The notes below the pieces were generated by a model. It was given only the letters and a program-made list of their open reading frames with translations, had not been told where the DNA came from and made no database searches. A program made the position numbers and the translations under genes. From Paenibacillus_AK sp041641375 (GTDB lineage Bacteria; Bacillota; Bacilli; Paenibacillales; YIM-B00363), in contig JBEPYM010000095.1 of NCBI GenBank assembly GCA_041641375.1, forward strand, positions 1 to 13,133: a stretch of DNA of 13,133 bases. The letters are read 5' to 3'. Shown here piece after piece: positions 1-6,116 of this stretch (the stretch's first letter is position 1; each line of letters opens with the position of its first letter).

Positions 1-255
1 CCGCTATTTCACCATCACACGGCGCACAGCCTGATTTTGCAGAAACCATTTCCGCTAATTCATCATCACACGGCGCACAGCCTGATTTTGCAGAAACCAT
101 TTCCGCTATTTCACCATCACACGGCGCACAGCCTGATTTTGCAGAAACCATTTCCGCTAATTCATCATCACACGGCGCACGACCAGATTTTGCAGAAACC
201 ATTTCCGCTAATTCACCACCACACGGCGCACGACCAGTTTTTGCAGAAACCATTT
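1..255. repeat. 51-bp tandem repeat, five full units, cut by left edge
   Basis: Five head-to-tail units start at 1, 52, 103, 154 and 205. A sixth begins at 256 but loses identity after about ten bases. Units 1 and 3 are identical. The others differ at a few fixed places: unit positions 7, 12 and 15, and a block at 28-34. The array continues beyond the left edge, so its true length is unknown. Because 51 is a multiple of three, frames persist across units. Three of six frames contain no stop: plus frame 1 (unit QKPFPLIHHHTAHSLIL), plus frame 3 (unit FAETISANSSSHGAQPD) and one minus frame (unit EMVSAKSGCAPCDDELA). It is a tandem repeat without variable spacers, so not a CRISPR. Whether it is coding is undecided. 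Confidence 0.93.
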
Positions 256-365
256 CCGCTATTTCGCTGGCATACTGTGACACAGAAGCCGAGCAAGCGT
301 GGCACAGCTCCGGCAGCATGGCTGAGATCGACATCACGCCCATCCCCCACAAAAATAACGCTTGA
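3..365 (+). CDS. Possible 3' end of a repeat-containing gene (left-truncated, uncertain)
   Basis: Plus frame 3 is open from the left edge to a TGA at 363-365. It would encode five copies of a 17-residue unit (FAETISANSSSHGAQPD type) and then a non-repeated tail ending in ITPIPHKNNA. The tail codons mostly end in G or C (about 24 of 33), like the real genes here, while the repeat codons mostly end in A or T. That contrast would fit an AT-richer repeat lodged in-frame near the 3' end of a host gene. The TGA overlaps the -35 box of the promoter at 362-390. No start codon lies in this frame within the repeats, so any start must be left of the window. The minus strand offers an equally open competitor (about 334 down to 1), so this call is weak. 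No function is recognised. Confidence 0.25.
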   Translation, partial: AISPSHGAQPDFAETISANSSSHGAQPDFAETISAISPSHGAQPDFAETISANSSSHGARPDFAETISANSPPHGARPVFAETISAISLAYCDTEAEQAWHSSGSMAEIDITPIPHKNNA

Positions 366-390
366 CGGAATCGGCCACCGTTCCTATAAT
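362..390 (+). promoter_or_regulatory. Sigma-A promoter of the ABC importer operon
   Basis: TTGACG at 362-367 and a perfect TATAAT at 385-390 are separated by exactly 17 bases. Transcription should begin near 396-398, giving a 5' leader of roughly 55 bases before the ATG at 451. An imperfect dyad (CCTATC/GGTAGG arms, 395-411) lies right at the expected start point and could be an operator or a leader hairpin. No riboswitch-sized structure fits in the short leader. Confidence 0.85.
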
Positions 391-450
391 AAACCCTATC
401 CGATTGGTAGGAATTAAACGCTCGGAAGGCATAGAAAGGGGCCATAACCA

Positions 451-1488
451 ATGAAGAAATGGTTGGCATTAGCACTTATTACTGTAATTTCCTTCACCAT
501 GGCAGCATGCGGAGGCAAAGCTGTCGAAACAACGACGACAGGCAGCGGCTCCCAAGCGGCGAAGAAGGACGTAAAGACACTGAAGATCGGCTATTTGAAC
601 GTGATGGACGACGCGCAGGCTATGCTTGCTTTCGATGCAGGCTTCTACGAAAAGAACGGTCTGAAGGTTGACCTTCAGCTGTTCAGCTCCGGCACCGACC
701 TGATCAAGGGCATTGTGGGCGGACAGCTCGACGCAGGCGTACTCGGCTTCACGAATGCCGTAACCTGGGGCGACAAGGGCGCAGGCCTGAAGATCGTCGG
801 CGGCGCGCAGCTCGGCTACCACAGCATGCTGGTGCGCAAGGACAGCGGGATCAAGTCGATGGAGGATCTGAAGGGCAAGAGCATCGCGTCCCAGAAGAAG
901 GGCTCCACGGCGGACATCGTACTGACCGGCGTCGGCCTTGAGAAGGGCAAGCTGACTGAGAAGGACGTCCAATTCCAATATGTCGAGCCGCCGGTTGCGA
1001 TCCAGGCGCTGGCTGCAGGCAAGGTTGACGCCGCGTTCGTATTCGAGCCATACGACCGGATCGCCCGCGCACAATTCGGTGCACAAGCGATTTACGAGGT
1101 AGGCAAGGAATGGCCGTTCCCGTGCATGGTGGTCATCACCTCCGACCAGGTGCTCCAGAAGGACCGCGATGCGGTGAACCGGATGCTGGATGCGCAGAAG
1201 CAAGCAATCGAGATGCTGCAGAAGGATCCTGCCGGCTCCGCCAAGTTCTTGACGAAACGCTTCATTGAAGGCGATTCGATCAAGGGCACGGACGGCAAGG
1301 AAACGAAAGCCGTCGATATTATCACCGAAGCGATCAAATCCCAGACGTTCAACTGGGAGCTGACGGACAAAGAAGTGAAGAGAATGCAGGAAATGACCGA
1401 TATGATGCATAAGCAAGGCGTACTGAAGGAGAAGGTCGACGTAACGACTCTGCTTGACCTGAGCTGGCAGAAGCAGCAAAAGAAATAA
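451..1488 (+). CDS. ABC transporter substrate-binding lipoprotein, NitT/TauT (SsuA/ThiY-like) family
   Basis: This is the extracellular solute receptor of the importer encoded by the next two genes. The first 20 residues form a lipoprotein signal: a Lys pair, a hydrophobic stretch and a lipobox ending MAAC, so Cys20 should be lipidated. A Thr/Ser/Gly-rich linker (about 24-38) leads into a periplasmic-binding fold. It opens with KIGYLNVMDDAQAMLAFDAGFY and continues with the family's typical runs: GGQLDAGVLGF, then DLKGKSIASQ, and later LAAGKVDAAFVFEPYD. The 345-residue length is normal for the group. The ATG follows a strong ribosome site (GAAAGGGG, 434-441). The substrate cannot be read from sequence. 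Relatives bind sulfonates, nitrate, taurine, or thiamine precursors. No TPP riboswitch or thi/ssu gene is present to decide it. Confidence 0.88.
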   Translation: MKKWLALALITVISFTMAACGGKAVETTTTGSGSQAAKKDVKTLKIGYLNVMDDAQAMLAFDAGFYEKNGLKVDLQLFSSGTDLIKGIVGGQLDAGVLGFTNAVTWGDKGAGLKIVGGAQLGYHSMLVRKDSGIKSMEDLKGKSIASQKKGSTADIVLTGVGLEKGKLTEKDVQFQYVEPPVAIQALAAGKVDAAFVFEPYDRIARAQFGAQAIYEVGKEWPFPCMVVITSDQVLQKDRDAVNRMLDAQKQAIEMLQKDPAGSAKFLTKRFIEGDSIKGTDGKETKAVDIITEAIKSQTFNWELTDKEVKRMQEMTDMMHKQGVLKEKVDVTTLLDLSWQKQQKK

Positions 1489-1514
1489 GCGATACCACAG
1501 AGGGAGCTACCGAC

Positions 1515-2345
1515 GTGACGAAACATACCGGCACCGACAACTCCAAATCGGCAGCTCCTGCTGCATCCCGAGGCCGCTTCGCAAGAAGCAGCCTCCCTTT
1601 CATTGGAGCCATTGTATCCTTGCTCCTCATTCTGGAGCTGCTCGCCATTATCATCGACAAGCCTTTTATTATGCCGCATCTGCCTGAAATTATATCCCGC
1701 TTCTTCACACAATTCGGCACAGCGAAATTTTGGGAGACGCTCCTTGCCACTCTGCAGCGTCTGGCTATCGGCTATCCGCTCGCATGCGTGCTCGGAGGCG
1801 TGCTCGGCTTGATCGCCGGCATCTCCAAGTCGTTCGCGGTATATCTCCGCAGCGTCATTACGATTCTGCAGTCGATACCGCCCATTACGTGGCTGCCGTT
1901 CTTTATCATTATTTACGGCTTCGGCAATGTGCCGATTATCGCCGTCATTACGATCGCGTCCTTCTTCCCGATGGCGCTGTCCGTCATGAACGCCACTGAA
2001 GGCGTCAACCGCACTCATCTCGAGCTCGCCCGCGTCATGGGCGCCTCGAAGAGCCAGCTGCTGCGCAAGGTGTTCTGGCCGGAGACGATGCCCGCATTCA
2101 TTACCGGCGCTCAGCTGTCGTTCGGCAACTCGTGGCGCTCGATGATCGCCGCGGAGATGGTCGGGGGCGCTTCCGTTGGACTCGGCTTCACGATCAGATA
2201 TGCAGGCGACATCGCCGACATGGAGGGTGTGCTAGCCAGCATCATGGTCATCGGCGCCATCGCGCTTTTCCTGGATTCGTTCCTGCTGGAGCGCCTCAAG
2301 CGCCGTCTGCTGAAATACCGTTACGTGATGGGAGGCGACCGATAA
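1515..2345 (+). CDS. ABC transporter permease, BPD-type (SsuC/TauC/ThiX-like)
   Basis: This is the membrane channel subunit of the importer. After a polar N-terminus rich in Ser, Ala and Arg (residues 1-26), a first membrane segment (about 28-48) is followed by the conserved core with five or so further helices between about 75 and 265. The cytoplasmic EAA loop, which docks on the ATPase, is visible at about 170-190 (LELARVMGASKSQLLRKVFW). The GTG start is chosen because AGAGGGAG lies eight bases upstream and the protein begins sensibly there. The gene follows the lipoprotein gene after 26 bases and ends one base before the ATPase start, so the three are almost certainly co-transcribed. Length (276 residues) is typical. 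Confidence 0.88.
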   Translation: MTKHTGTDNSKSAAPAASRGRFARSSLPFIGAIVSLLLILELLAIIIDKPFIMPHLPEIISRFFTQFGTAKFWETLLATLQRLAIGYPLACVLGGVLGLIAGISKSFAVYLRSVITILQSIPPITWLPFFIIIYGFGNVPIIAVITIASFFPMALSVMNATEGVNRTHLELARVMGASKSQLLRKVFWPETMPAFITGAQLSFGNSWRSMIAAEMVGGASVGLGFTIRYAGDIADMEGVLASIMVIGAIALFLDSFLLERLKRRLLKYRYVMGGDR

Positions 2346-2346
2346 C

Positions 2347-3093
2347 ATGCAAACGTTGGAGCTTCGCGGCGTAACGAAGAAGTTTGGCTCGCTAGATGTG
2401 CTGGCGGGTATCGATATGCGCATTGAGAAGGGCGAGTTCGCGGCGATCGTCGGTCCTTCCGGCTGCGGCAAGAGCACGGCGCTCCGCATGTTCGCCGGAT
2501 TGGAAACAGCAACTACCGGCGAGGTGCTGGCGGGAGAGAAACCGGTCGGCGGACCTCAGCCGCAGCGCGTGCTCATCTTCCAGGAGCATGCGCTCTATCC
2601 GTGGCGCACCGTGGAAGATAACGTCGGCTTCGGACTGGAGCTGGCCGGCATCGACAAGCACGAGCGCAAGAAGCGGGTCGACGAGGTGCTGGAGAAGGTC
2701 GGCTTGAACGGCTTCCAAGCCTACTATCCATCCCAGCTCTCGGGCGGAATGCGCCAGCGTACCGCCATCGCACGCGCACTCGTCATGGACCCGGAGGTGC
2801 TGCTGCTCGACGAGCCGTACGGCGCGTTGGACGCGATCACGCGGCTGGCGATGCAGAATGAGCTGATCAAGCTGTGGCGCGGCACTGGCAAGACGATGCT
2901 GCTGATCACGCACGATATCGACGAAGCCGTCTACCTCGCGGACACCATCTACGTGATGAGCCCGCGCCCCGGACGGATCGTCCTGAAGCTCGAATGCGGC
3001 ATCGAACGCCCGCGTAACCGCAACGGCGACGAGTTCGTCCGCATCCGCGAGAAGGTCATGGACGCCCTCGACATCGGCACCTATACAATTTAA
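2347..3093 (+). CDS. ABC transporter ATP-binding protein, nitrate/sulfonate/taurine type
   Basis: This ATPase powers the importer. All motifs are intact: Walker A GPSGCGKST (36-44), Q-loop Gln79 in IFQEHALYPW, signature LSGGMRQR (131-138), Walker B VLLLDEP (151-157), D-loop GALD (159-162) and the switch His189 in LITHDIDEA. The MSPRPGRI run near 204-211 is common in the SsuB/TauB/ThiZ branch and absent from many other ABC classes. Its ATG is one base after the permease stop, with GGGAGG (2330-2335) inside the permease end as ribosome site. A strong terminator follows directly, so the operon ends here. The 248-residue length is standard. The substrate is unknown. Confidence 0.93.
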   Translation: MQTLELRGVTKKFGSLDVLAGIDMRIEKGEFAAIVGPSGCGKSTALRMFAGLETATTGEVLAGEKPVGGPQPQRVLIFQEHALYPWRTVEDNVGFGLELAGIDKHERKKRVDEVLEKVGLNGFQAYYPSQLSGGMRQRTAIARALVMDPEVLLLDEPYGALDAITRLAMQNELIKLWRGTGKTMLLITHDIDEAVYLADTIYVMSPRPGRIVLKLECGIERPRNRNGDEFVRIREKVMDALDIGTYTI

Positions 3094-3103
3094 CGCACGC
3101 ATG

Positions 3104-3135
3104 CAGCGCTCTCTTCCCGAGGGCGCTGTTTTTTT
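3104..3135 (+). terminator. Rho-independent terminator of the ABC importer operon
   Basis: A ten-pair stem (CAGCGCTCTC at 3104-3113 with GAGGGCGCTG at 3119-3128, one G-U pair) closes a five-base loop and is followed by seven T residues (3129-3135). It lies eleven bases after the ATPase stop. Confidence 0.92.
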
Positions 3136-3230
3136 GTGACCGGTCATATGACAGCGGGCACTACAGCAGCCCTCCGCGACAGCGTATAGTATGCCTATAC
3201 CTACACCACAAGAAAAGGGGAAAATCACCC

Positions 3231-3842
3231 ATGAACCGAACGATTGCCGGAGTATTGTACATGCTGTTTGCCCTGCCGACAGGCATTCTATATTTTACCG
3301 CAGCCGTCACCGGGATTGCCCTTGCAATCGGACTGACACCGATCTTGATCGGCATCCCGCTTGCGCTCGGCCTCATGCTGCTCGCCAAGGGCGTGCTTCA
3401 ACTCGAGAGCCGTCTCGCCGCCCGCCTGCTCAATCAGCCGGAACCCGCGTTCCTCGAGGAGCGACTCACCCCGCCGAACCCCGGATTCTGGGGCACCGCG
3501 CTCTATCATATGACCGACCTGCGCGCCTATAAAGGACTTCTGTTTATGGTGCTCAAGCTGCCGCTCGGCATCGTATCCTTCACGGTCACCGTCACCTGCA
3601 TCTCCCTCTCGCTCGGCTTTATCGCGCTTCCTTTTGTCCACTATATTCTGATCAACCAGCTCGGCGTCGATATCCTGGAAACCAACCTGCTCAACCTGCT
3701 GCTTCCGCTCGACCTGACGTATACGCAGCAATCCTTTGTCTACATCGGGGTCGGGCTCGTCTTCACATGGCTGACTTATCATATTCTTTCCTATATGACG
3801 AGCATTTGCGCGGGGTTTGCACTTTTTATGGCGGGGGAGTAA
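3231..3842 (+). CDS. Free-standing membrane 'sensor' domain protein (PF13796-like)
   Basis: A 203-residue membrane protein with two similar halves. Each opens with the same kind of motif: ALPTGILYFTAAVTGIALAIGL (about 14-35) and KLPLGIVSFTVTVTCISLSLGF (about 109-130). A long hydrophobic helix precedes a charged stretch (LESRLAARLL, 58-67), and further helices follow to the C-terminus. This matches my knowledge of the 'putative sensor' domain that usually forms the N-terminal input part of histidine kinases. Here no kinase or output domain follows, and the next gene is tdk. What it senses or does is unknown. The ATG has a good ribosome site (AAAGGGG, 3214-3220) and sits after the upstream operon's terminator, so it must have its own promoter, though I see no convincing -35/-10 pair. 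Confidence 0.75.
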   Translation: MNRTIAGVLYMLFALPTGILYFTAAVTGIALAIGLTPILIGIPLALGLMLLAKGVLQLESRLAARLLNQPEPAFLEERLTPPNPGFWGTALYHMTDLRAYKGLLFMVLKLPLGIVSFTVTVTCISLSLGFIALPFVHYILINQLGVDILETNLLNLLLPLDLTYTQQSFVYIGVGLVFTWLTYHILSYMTSICAGFALFMAGE

Positions 3843-3851
3843 ATCGTCCGG

Positions 3852-3857
3852 TATAAT
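3852..3857 (+). promoter_or_regulatory. Possible -10 box for tdk
   Basis: A perfect TATAAT lies 45 bases upstream of the tdk start, right after the sensor gene ends. No good -35 hexamer is found at 16-18 bases spacing (the nearest candidate, TTATGG at 3826-3831, is 20 bases away). It is therefore only a candidate. tdk could instead be read through from the sensor gene. Confidence 0.3.
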
Positions 3858-3901
3858 ACGGGGTACAGTTTAGCTGATGACAGAAAGGATGGCCCTGACC
3901 T

Positions 3902-4501
3902 ATGGCGCAATTGTATTTTCGATACGGAACGATGAACAGCGGCAAATCAATCGAGGTGCTGCGGGTCGCTCATAACTACGAGGAACAAGGCAAAAAGGTG
4001 CTGCTGTTCTCCCCCGCCATCGACAACCGCTTTGGGACCGGCAAGGTGTCCTCCCGCGTCGGCCTTCAACGGGAAGCGATCGTGGTCGATGCGGATACGG
4101 ATATGCTGGCATTCGCACGCACGGAGCGGCCGAGCTGTATCATAGTGGACGAAGCGCAGTTTCTGCGCAAGGAGCAGGTGCTGACGCTGACCCGCATCGT
4201 CGATGAGCTGGGTATCCCCGTTCTGGCGTATGGACTCCGGAGCGACTTTGTCGGGGCGCTGTTTGAAGGGAGCCGCGAGCTGTTCGCGTGGGCGGATAAG
4301 ATTGAGGAAATTAAAACCATTTGCTGGTATTGCGAAAAAAAGGCGTTGATGAATATGCGGCTGAAGGACAATGTTCCCGTTTTTGAAGGCGAGCAAATTC
4401 AGATCGGCGGCAACGAGAGCTATCTTCCGGTATGCCGCAAGTGTTATGTCCGTATCCGCAAAGGGCTTCCGCCGAGCAAGCCGCGTTCGACCCTCGAATA
4501 A
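3902..4501 (+). CDS. tdk: Thymidine kinase
   Basis: It phosphorylates thymidine (and deoxyuridine) to the monophosphate in the cytoplasmic pyrimidine salvage pathway, using ATP. This is a type II kinase. The P-loop GTMNSGKS occupies residues 9-16, the SRVGLQREA run 51-59, and the Walker-B-like IIVDEAQFL 80-88 with the expected catalytic acidic residue at Glu84. YGLRSDF follows at 110-116. The structural zinc site is complete, with Cys141/Cys144 (CWYC) and Cys178/Cys181 (CRKC). The lasso region (KALMNMRLKD) lies between them and shows only modest change from familiar tdk sequences. Length 199 is normal. The ATG is preceded by AAAGGAT (3884-3890) at rather long spacing. No terminator is visible after it. 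Confidence 0.95.
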   Translation: MAQLYFRYGTMNSGKSIEVLRVAHNYEEQGKKVLLFSPAIDNRFGTGKVSSRVGLQREAIVVDADTDMLAFARTERPSCIIVDEAQFLRKEQVLTLTRIVDELGIPVLAYGLRSDFVGALFEGSRELFAWADKIEEIKTICWYCEKKALMNMRLKDNVPVFEGEQIQIGGNESYLPVCRKCYVRIRKGLPPSKPRSTLE

Positions 4502-4597
4502 TCTTCTATAAGCTATCATCCTCTCACTCATATTTCCGGAGTTTTCGACATACCTATAGGACTAACCGACATTCCAAAGGAGGGTTGGCGATCCGAT

Positions 4598-5605
4598 ATG
4601 CGCGAGCTCCGGAGATTCACTTTCTTGTACATTCCTGATGCCGAACGCTCCGTCCGCCGGTTCCGACTTCCCAGAGTAATGCTGTATGTCGTGCCGATTA
4701 CAATCGCCGCCGCAATCGGGGGAACCGCGCTCTACTTCCAGTACAGCGCCATGAACGCCGATTATGTCGCCGCCCAATTGACCACCAAATTCCAGAGCGA
4801 GACAGCCGTGCTGGAGCAGGAGCGGCATGTGCTGCGAACCGATCTGACGCACAAAGCCCAGACCATCGTAGAACTCCAGAATACGGTCATTACCCTCTCC
4901 TCTACCGCGGAGCAGCTGCAGGAAAGGCTGAACGAGCTGAAGGATCTGGAGACAAACATCCGCACGCTATCCAGACAGCCCGTCGCCGTCACGCTGTCGT
5001 CCATGCAGCAAGCACAATCGGCAGGCGGCTCCGCCATCGGCGGCGAGTTTGTACGGGCAACCGACGAGGAGCTTAACCAGCTCGTTCAGCGGACCGAGAT
5101 GAGCTACGAGTCCTTAACCCGGCAAATTCAAGAGGTGAAGAACAGCCTGGCCCAGCTGAACGCAGATCTGGAGCAGCAGCGCGCCAGAGAACGCAGATTG
5201 CCCACCATCTGGCCGGTCGATTCGCGCCAGGTCACTTCCGTCTTCGGCTATCGCCGCGACCCGTTCACGAACCTCCCGAGTGTCCATAACGGCTATGACA
5301 TCCAGGCGAGGGAGGGCGATCCCGTCTATGCGGGCGCAGATGGCTTGGTGGAAGAAACCGGATGGGCAGCCGACTATGGATATAACATTATCCTCAACCA
5401 CGGCAACGGCATCAAGACACGGTATGGACATTTAAGCAAAATCGGGGTCAAGGACAACCAAAGAGTGGAAAAAGGCGAACGAATCGGCTCCGTCGGCTCC
5501 ACCGGACGCAGCACCGGGCCGCATCTGCATTATGAAGTTCTCGTATCGGGGGAACCCGTTAATCCGAGACCCTATCTAGTACAGGATCGAAAGGAAGTGG
5601 ATTAG
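4598..5605 (+). CDS. Membrane-anchored M23 (LytM-type) peptidoglycan endopeptidase
   Basis: Probably a zinc endopeptidase cutting peptide cross-links in the wall. A basic cytoplasmic start (residues 1-27) is followed by one membrane helix (about 28-49). A largely helical, Glu/Gln-rich region likely to be coiled coil comes next (about 55-125 and 155-200), then the catalytic domain (about 205-327). Zinc and catalytic residues are intact: His230 and Asp234 (HNGYD), His278 (YGHLS), and His309/His311 (PHLHYEV). The layout therefore fits an active enzyme rather than a degenerate LytM regulator. The ATG is the only start in frame near the strong site AAAGGAGGG (4576-4584), though the spacing of 13 bases is unusually long. 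The bactofilin gene begins two bases after its stop. M23 peptidase plus bactofilin is a recurrent pair linked to cell shape and local wall remodelling. Confidence 0.93.
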   Translation: MRELRRFTFLYIPDAERSVRRFRLPRVMLYVVPITIAAAIGGTALYFQYSAMNADYVAAQLTTKFQSETAVLEQERHVLRTDLTHKAQTIVELQNTVITLSSTAEQLQERLNELKDLETNIRTLSRQPVAVTLSSMQQAQSAGGSAIGGEFVRATDEELNQLVQRTEMSYESLTRQIQEVKNSLAQLNADLEQQRARERRLPTIWPVDSRQVTSVFGYRRDPFTNLPSVHNGYDIQAREGDPVYAGADGLVEETGWAADYGYNIILNHGNGIKTRYGHLSKIGVKDNQRVEKGERIGSVGSTGRSTGPHLHYEVLVSGEPVNPRPYLVQDRKEVD

Positions 5606-5607
5606 CT

Positions 5608-6096
5608 TTGATATTCCATACGCGCAAAGGACTCCACCCCAGCTCCACCGACACCCTGATCGGCGAAGGCACCGTCATTGAGGGACGTATCACCTCGGAA
5701 GCAAGCCTGCGGATCGAAGGCCGCGTGCTGGGCGACATCGAATGCTCGGGCGATGTGCTGATCGGCGAGAAGGGCGAGGTGCATTCCATCCTGACCGCCC
5801 GCAACGTCATGAACGCCGGAACGGTGATCGGTACCGTACATACGACGGGGAAGCTGACCATCTCAGCCAAAGGCCGCGTCATCGGTGAAGTGGACGTCGG
5901 ACTGCTGCATATCGTGGAAGGCGGCGTACTCCAGGGCACCAGCACGATGAGCCAGGAGCGCGTGCAGGCCGCGAGCGGCGCGGCGGAAGCCGGGCTGAAG
6001 CCGGTGAAGGGAAACAAGCCGCCGAAGGCTGCCGCGCAGTCCAAAGCCGATCAGCCGCAATCCGACAAGCAGCAGAAGTCAACAGCCGCCTCGTAG
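5608..6096 (+). CDS. Bactofilin (polymer-forming cytoskeletal protein)
   Basis: Bactofilins assemble without nucleotides into filaments, often at the membrane, and recruit wall enzymes. The core (about residues 14-113) shows the repeating short beta-strand and Gly turn pattern of the family's right-handed beta-helix: TLIGEGTVIEGRI, LRIEGRVLGDIECSGDVLIG, NAGTVIGTVHTTGKLTI, GRVIGEVDVGLLHI. A low-complexity tail rich in Lys, Ala and Gln (about 115-162) follows. The TTG start is chosen because it sits two bases after the M23 stop with AAGGAAG (5591-5597) ten bases upstream, and the fold begins soon after. Coupling to the M23 gene suggests the two act together. The last codons and the TAG lie within a long hairpin (6071-6116). 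Confidence 0.92.
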   Translation: MIFHTRKGLHPSSTDTLIGEGTVIEGRITSEASLRIEGRVLGDIECSGDVLIGEKGEVHSILTARNVMNAGTVIGTVHTTGKLTISAKGRVIGEVDVGLLHIVEGGVLQGTSTMSQERVQAASGAAEAGLKPVKGNKPPKAAAQSKADQPQSDKQQKSTAAS

Positions 6097-6116
6097 GGCG
6101 GCTGTTGACTTCTGCT
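6071..6116. terminator. Perfect 20-bp inverted repeat between convergent genes, possible bidirectional terminator
   Basis: Arms at 6071-6090 and 6097-6116 are exact reverse complements with a six-base loop (TCGTAG). The left arm encodes the bactofilin C-terminus, its TAG stop is in the loop, and the outermost base of the right arm is also the last base of the TAA of the convergent Uma2 gene. No T-run follows on either strand, so classical intrinsic termination is not assured. It could act as a bidirectional terminator, or mainly as a 3' end stabiliser. Confidence 0.55.

Noticed and set aside
1..255. CRISPR array
   Set aside because: Units are contiguous 51-bp copies with only scattered changes. 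There are no unique spacers of regular length between short identical repeats, and no cas genes.
37..417. 126-residue plus-strand frame (QKPFPLIHHHTAH repeats) as a gene
   Set aside because: It starts at an internal TTG inside a repeat unit, reads straight through the consensus promoter at 362-390 and has no ribosome site. Its tail does not look protein-like.
391..450. Riboswitch (for example TPP) upstream of the importer
   Set aside because: The leader is only about 55 bases and holds just a six-pair dyad. No TPP, SAM or other conserved core is recognisable.
469..2018. Long minus-strand frames (336 and 308 codons) opposite the lipoprotein and permease genes
   Set aside because: They are antisense shadows produced by high G/C at third codon positions of the real genes. 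No ribosome sites, no recognisable domains, and the opposite strand matches known families.
2392..3228. 278-codon minus-strand frame opposite the ATPase gene
   Set aside because: It overlaps an ATPase with every motif intact and crosses its terminator. Low-complexity His/Arg/Asp-rich translation typical of antisense frames.
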